Shown here in pieces: positions 59,740 to 64,000 of a stretch of 64,000 nt of DNA. The notes under the pieces were generated by a model. That model saw only the letters and a list, made by a program, of their open reading frames with translations. It did not search any database and was not told the DNA's origin. Source of the DNA: Myoxocephalus aenaeus (Eukaryota > Chordata > Actinopteri > Perciformes > Cottidae); assembly GCA_038501785.1 (NCBI GenBank), contig JBAMJR010000040.1, positions 7,933,001 to 7,997,000 of the forward strand, read 5' to 3'. The stretch's first letter is position 1; each line of letters starts with the position of its first letter. Both the position numbers and the translations under genes were made by a program.

Positions 59740-62700
59740 ATATATATATACACATGAGAGAGCGCATATCTTTGGGCAAAATAATAGAAACATCCGTCAG
59801 TATCATGCTGTACAATTAAACGGCACCACAGACTACATCCTCCACAATATCTAAGAAACTGGGTCAGTTCATGAGGTCTGCTCCACAATTTAACCTGGGA
59901 AGAAGCCTTGTGTTGTGTATTAGAATATAAGTGACACCACAAATAGACACCTATCAATCATAATACTCATGCAGAGTAGTGGCCCGGTTATTGAAATATA
60001 ATATTGGAGGAAATATGGAATATTGGAGGAAATTGCCCGAATGGTAGAAAAGGTTGGCCAAAAGAAACCTACCCATTTGTAATTGTTCAGTTCATGCCAA
60101 TAACTTCTCCCTCACCTCCAGTCTTCCTGCTACATCTGCACATAGTTCTAGAGGGCTCCTTGTTTACCAACTTCAGAGGAAACCACGAGCTGTCATTCAA
60201 TCATTTGTCATTATGAAATTCCTCCATGGTACGTCATAGTACGTCCCACTGAACCACGAGTCATGCAAAAGGTTTCAGCATTTGTGTGCATTACTAAAGC
60301 AACGTATATCAAGCTCATGTAAACAAACAAACATTACAACTTGCACTGAGCTTGTAACCAGACCTAGATGATAGTAAACCCGCTCTGACTAAACAAAGCT
60401 GTGTCTTCAGTTTGAATGTTTTCATTTGAGGAAAGTTGCACTGTGACCTAATTGTTATAATGACAGCTGTCACATTGTCAACTGCCATGTATGTCTAAAC
60501 CCTGTCACCGACTTCTTCCTCGTTTAGCTTTTCATAACAACTTTTGCTCAGTCATTTCCTTTCACTCCAGTTTATCTCGCTCTCTCTCCGTCTTGCTGCG
60601 TTTGATATCAACATGTGGAATTTAGCGACGGGACGCTGACGTGAACGTGACACGAGAGAGCGGACAATAGCACAGTGGATATCTTTAGGACGGCAGCGAG
60701 GCCCCCTCTCTTTCACTGCCTTCCCTTTTCCCTCCCCACCACAGGAAGTCCTTTGAGTACGAGGATGCGGCGCGTCTGACGGCAAAGCGAGGCCCGCTGA
60801 GAGGCGAGGATGGACACTCTGGCATTTACCACGCCTACTCCGACGACAATATTTACGAGGACATCGTTTGTAAGTTGAACTCCCCGCGCTTTTGATCCCC
60901 GCACTGACTGCCTGTCTGCCGTGTGTTTGAAACCGCTTCGCTTAGCACTGGTGTGTCTCTTTTTGTTTAAAAAGAGACAAAGAGGACTGCAGGGTGCCTG
61001 TCACTGGTTGAATGCCCCATTTAGAACTTTTCATATTATCATAACGGAGCCTGTTCAAGAGTGATGCTGTACAGGGACCAGTTAGTGAGCTAATCAGGAA
61101 AAAACACTGACATTTTAAGAGTTATAATCAAGATGGAAAAAAAGATAGCACAACTGTACAATTTAGTGATTTGTTATAAATCAGGACAGGACAAAACATT
61201 GCTTTTTAGTCGTTTGCGTCTGCATTAGCCGTTGCAGTTAAGTCACACTCCAATGGTAGATTTAGACACATGGTGGTACTGTAGTGAAATGAAAAGTATC
61301 TCGATCTAGAGGTGCAAAGATTAGGTGATTTTTCTTTTTTCTTTTTCTTCTTTTTTTTTTCTTCTCTCCAGTCGGTTACCAAACTACTTTTTCATTTTTC
61401 AAGCATAAATGCCCCAAACATATCTGGTTGCAGCTTCTAGCACATGCTTTTCTTTGTTATATCAGATATTAAACTAATTGTCTTTGGGGTTTGGACTGTT
61501 TATCTAAATTATTAGGAATTACTTTGCTTTTATACTAAGTATCTTGGTGTAAAGGCGTGGTGCAGCATCCAGTCAGCCCGTCTTATCTTTTTCCCATCGC
61601 TCTGTCTTCCCCCAGGTGAAGGGACCAGAGATGACCCCTACGAGGACGTCAAGCTCTCTACCATGTGTCTCCCTATCGGAAGGCCAAAGGTATGGAAAGA
61701 TACGCCGTTTAGGCTTCCTTTTCACACTACGGAAATATTTAGTTGTTGTTAATTGGTGTATAAACTTGAGATTCTCAAAGGAGGGAGTGTTGTAGTTTGA
61801 TACGACGCAATTACCGACAACCGAGCGGTGACTCTGAACTCTTTGTCTTCCAGCTGCCTCCGAAGCCCCAAACGCTGCAAGGCTACGCGAGCAAAGTGGA
61901 GAGGAAGAGGTTTCAAACGACGACACCATCCAAATCCTCAACACTTGCAGAGACCCCCAAACCAGCTGCACCGCGGCGCTCAAGCACGCAAAAAATACAG
62001 AGGGCGCCTCAGGTGAATGATACGTGGATTACGGCGTTAGTGATACGACGAATGACTGAGATGTTTAGTTTTTGTGCCTTCATGGAGGCATTGCGCTTTT
62101 CGTGTTGTCCACCCCGTGAACGCATTACCTCGGGAACACCTTGACGGAATTTCTTCAAATTTTGGCACAAGCATCCACCTGGACTTGAGGTCGAACTGAT
62201 TCGAATTCGGTTTTCACCAAAGCCCTTCTTTTTTTCCCACCATAGCTCAAAAATTCCCCTGCAAATTCTGAATTTCTCTGTAAATGTCTAATCGGATAAA
62301 ATTCCGAAGACATGGATGCAAACTGCCACTTGGTTGCTTCGTGCAGGCGCACGTCCGCGCGGTGGTAATTCAAGTCGAGCAGGCTTGTTGAGCAGGAAAG
62401 AGAGGGAAGCTGACAGAAAGCAGATAGTGGTAGAGCAACTTGTACGTCATGAGGATTTAGAGAGAACACAGTCATTGGATCACAGGACTCATGGCAGTGC
62501 GGAGAGCGTGGCCAGGGGGGAACTTTAACGATAAGGTAGAATAACAAAACAGAGGTGTTAACATATTATACACATATGTAAAGGTGACGACGAGAAAAGG
62601 ATGAAACCCACGTGTGCTGTGTGCGCCAGAAGGTCAAGGTCATTTTTTTTTTTAACAATATGTCTTTGTTGACCTGATTGTTTTCCATGATGCTACTTTT

Positions 62701-63173
62701 AAATAGTTTGGAATGAATAGCCTGAATAGTAATTATAAAAAAAATTAACATTATCTTAGTTGGGGAATTTTACTTTCTGTCCATGCACTGGCATACAAAG
62801 TGTGTCCTCTTTAAAGATAAGCTCTGTCTTCATACATTTGTTTCTTTGTGTGTAGAACTCTATCTATTAATGTGCCTTAGTTGGCTTGTGTCCACTACTC
62901 AACTGTGTTCTTTCATGACATTACAAGAATGTACGGTTTACATAAAAAAAATTAAAAAAAAGAAGCAGAAAATCTATAATATAATTATGTACTTAGTGGC
63001 TTGTTATGTCATGATTCCCAGTAATCATGATTCTATAATGGCTGTGAAATGACGGGGCTGACGAGTACCTGTGTGTGTTCTACTACGCAGTATGTCAACA
63101 AGATCGAGACCATCTTTGATGACAAGCGCGGGAGGAAGAGGGTAAAGAACCAGGGAGTCTCAGTGCGAGGTAG

Positions 63174-63256
<83 letters not shown>

Positions 63257-63538
63257 CGTCACATATGCTCAAATGTCACTCCCATCATCACTTCAGGAAG
63301 ATTAAGTTGAGGCTCTTTGTGGAAATACCCAGCTTTTGATGGTACACACAAGGCCAGCTGCAGCAGGCAAAGCTGCTGATTATGAAACAAAGGCTGACTG
63401 TCTGCATCTGATTATGCCTTCTCAAGTCTTTTCCATTCCTCTGCTTTTCCCTAATTCCCCCCTCTCCCATTCTCTAATTCACATCCACAACAGAGGAGAC
63501 CAGTGGGACAGAGAGTGACCCCGAGGACAACACCAAAG
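58262..63538 (+). CDS. dennd2c: DENN domain-containing protein 2C, N-terminal half (runs off the window)
   Basis: Six coding exons are visible: 58262-59115 (exon begins 58066), 60745-60869, 61616-61689, 61854-62012, 63091-63169 and 63494-63538. They give about 445 residues. Family landmarks in order are NIREKISQWEGR, MPAGNFYTSRGFW, PPKPLRTFQYRG, RKSFEYEDAARL, YSDDNIYEDIV, DDPYEDVKL, LPPKPQTLQ, KIETIFDDKRGRKRVK and EETSGTESDPED. These match the disordered N-terminal part of DENND2C. The uDENN-DENN-dDENN exchange-factor module, which activates RAB9-type GTPases in the family, must lie to the right. ATG 58262 is chosen as the first in the long frame. An upstream ATG at 58237 opens a 22-codon frame overlapping it. 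Neighbouring AMPD1 supports the 2C assignment over 2A and 2D. Confidence 0.93.
62060..62330. repeat. Dispersed fish repeat in dennd2c intron
   Basis: Phrases GGAACACCTTGACGGAATTT, CTTCAAATTTTGGCACAAGC and CCACCTGGACTTGAGG are typical of a repeat common in teleost DNA. No coding frame matches DENND2C here. Limits are approximate. Confidence 0.55.
63175..63253. repeat. (CA)39 microsatellite at a dennd2c splice donor
   Basis: A pure CA run that begins at intron position +6 after the donor of the 63091-63169 exon. Confidence 0.95.
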
Positions 63539-64000
63539 GTAGAGTTAATATGTCTGTAATGTCTCTTTACGATAACTCCCAGGTTAAAGTTTAGAGGTGC
63601 ATCTTTTTGTATGAAGTCAGTATGTAACAACATCTAGAAGACAAAAATATTCCTAGCATCTCTGAAGAATGTATTCGCTCCGGGGGGAAGTTATTACCCC
63701 AATGACATTCGACCGTAATGCACCGGATTGTACATGATGGGGACATCCAGACTCGTTCATCGGTCAGAAATGCCGAGCTGGAATGAAAGATCATGTGTTT
63801 TTTCTGTTTTATTGTCTGCAGCCATGCTAGCAGCTCTGTGAGGCTATACTTGGAGCTGCTTTGAGCTAAATGCTGGTGTTTACTGGGCAATATTTACCAA
63901 TTTCACCATCTTAGTTTAGCATTATAACATTTGCTAATTAGTGTGTGTGTGTGTGTGTGTATATATGTATGTATGTATGTATATGTGTGTATAATATATA

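Noticed and set aside
62316..62528. 70-codon plus-strand frame inside a dennd2c intron
   Set aside because: It overlaps the end of a dispersed repeat and matches nothing in the DENND2C order. No good donor follows.
1..64000. CRISPR arrays, phage genes, bacterial operons, tRNA or rRNA genes
   Set aside because: None was found. Spliced vertebrate genes and fish repeats account for the window, although small intronic RNAs cannot be excluded without a covariance-model search.

Overview
This window is a piece of a ray-finned (teleost, probably spiny-rayed) fish nuclear genome. The genes are split by short GT-AG introns. Predicted proteins match vertebrate families from end to end. The DNA between exons is full of CA/TA microsatellites and fish-type DNA transposons (Tc1, hAT-like, MITEs). 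No bacterial operon, phage, CRISPR or plasmid feature was seen.

Layout, left to right: the 3' end of tmco4 (+, 206-1940); htr6, serotonin receptor 6 (-, 2706-8524, three exons, a dead Tc1 element in intron 2); micos10 (-, 11490-13249); sike1 (-, 14628-16416); csde1/unr (+, non-coding exons from about 17.4 kb, main coding region 23902-31805, 3' end near 33.37 kb); an N-terminal RASSF gene of the RASSF7/8 type (-, 34062-35548); a gene-free, repeat-rich stretch (35.6-41.97 kb) with three adjacent perfect or near-perfect palindromes and two oppositely oriented MITEs; ampd1, muscle AMP deaminase (+, 41972-53162, 16 coding exons including a 12-nt microexon); and the 5' half of dennd2c (+, first exon ending at 55176, coding from 58262, running off the right edge before its DENN domain).

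TMCO4-HTR6-MICOS10 and SIKE1-CSDE1-AMPD1-DENND2C are two neighbourhoods that lie far apart on human chromosome 1. Here they are joined between micos10 and sike1. NBL1 and NRAS, expected inside these blocks from the human order, were not seen, and a RASSF gene sits where NRAS would be. The genes are ordinary single-copy housekeeping or tissue genes and do not form one pathway.

The most useful results are very small or alternative exons that simple ORF calling misses: the ampd1 12-nt exon, two candidate in-frame csde1 microexons (12 and 18 nt), and two alternative csde1 N-terminal exons that resemble known mammalian isoforms. With the assigned splice sites the coding exons of htr6, micos10, sike1, csde1, the RASSF gene and ampd1 each sum to a whole number of codons (468, 75, 215, 798, 468 and 730 aa). 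I found no convincing wholly new biological system. The palindrome cluster is the least explained structure.
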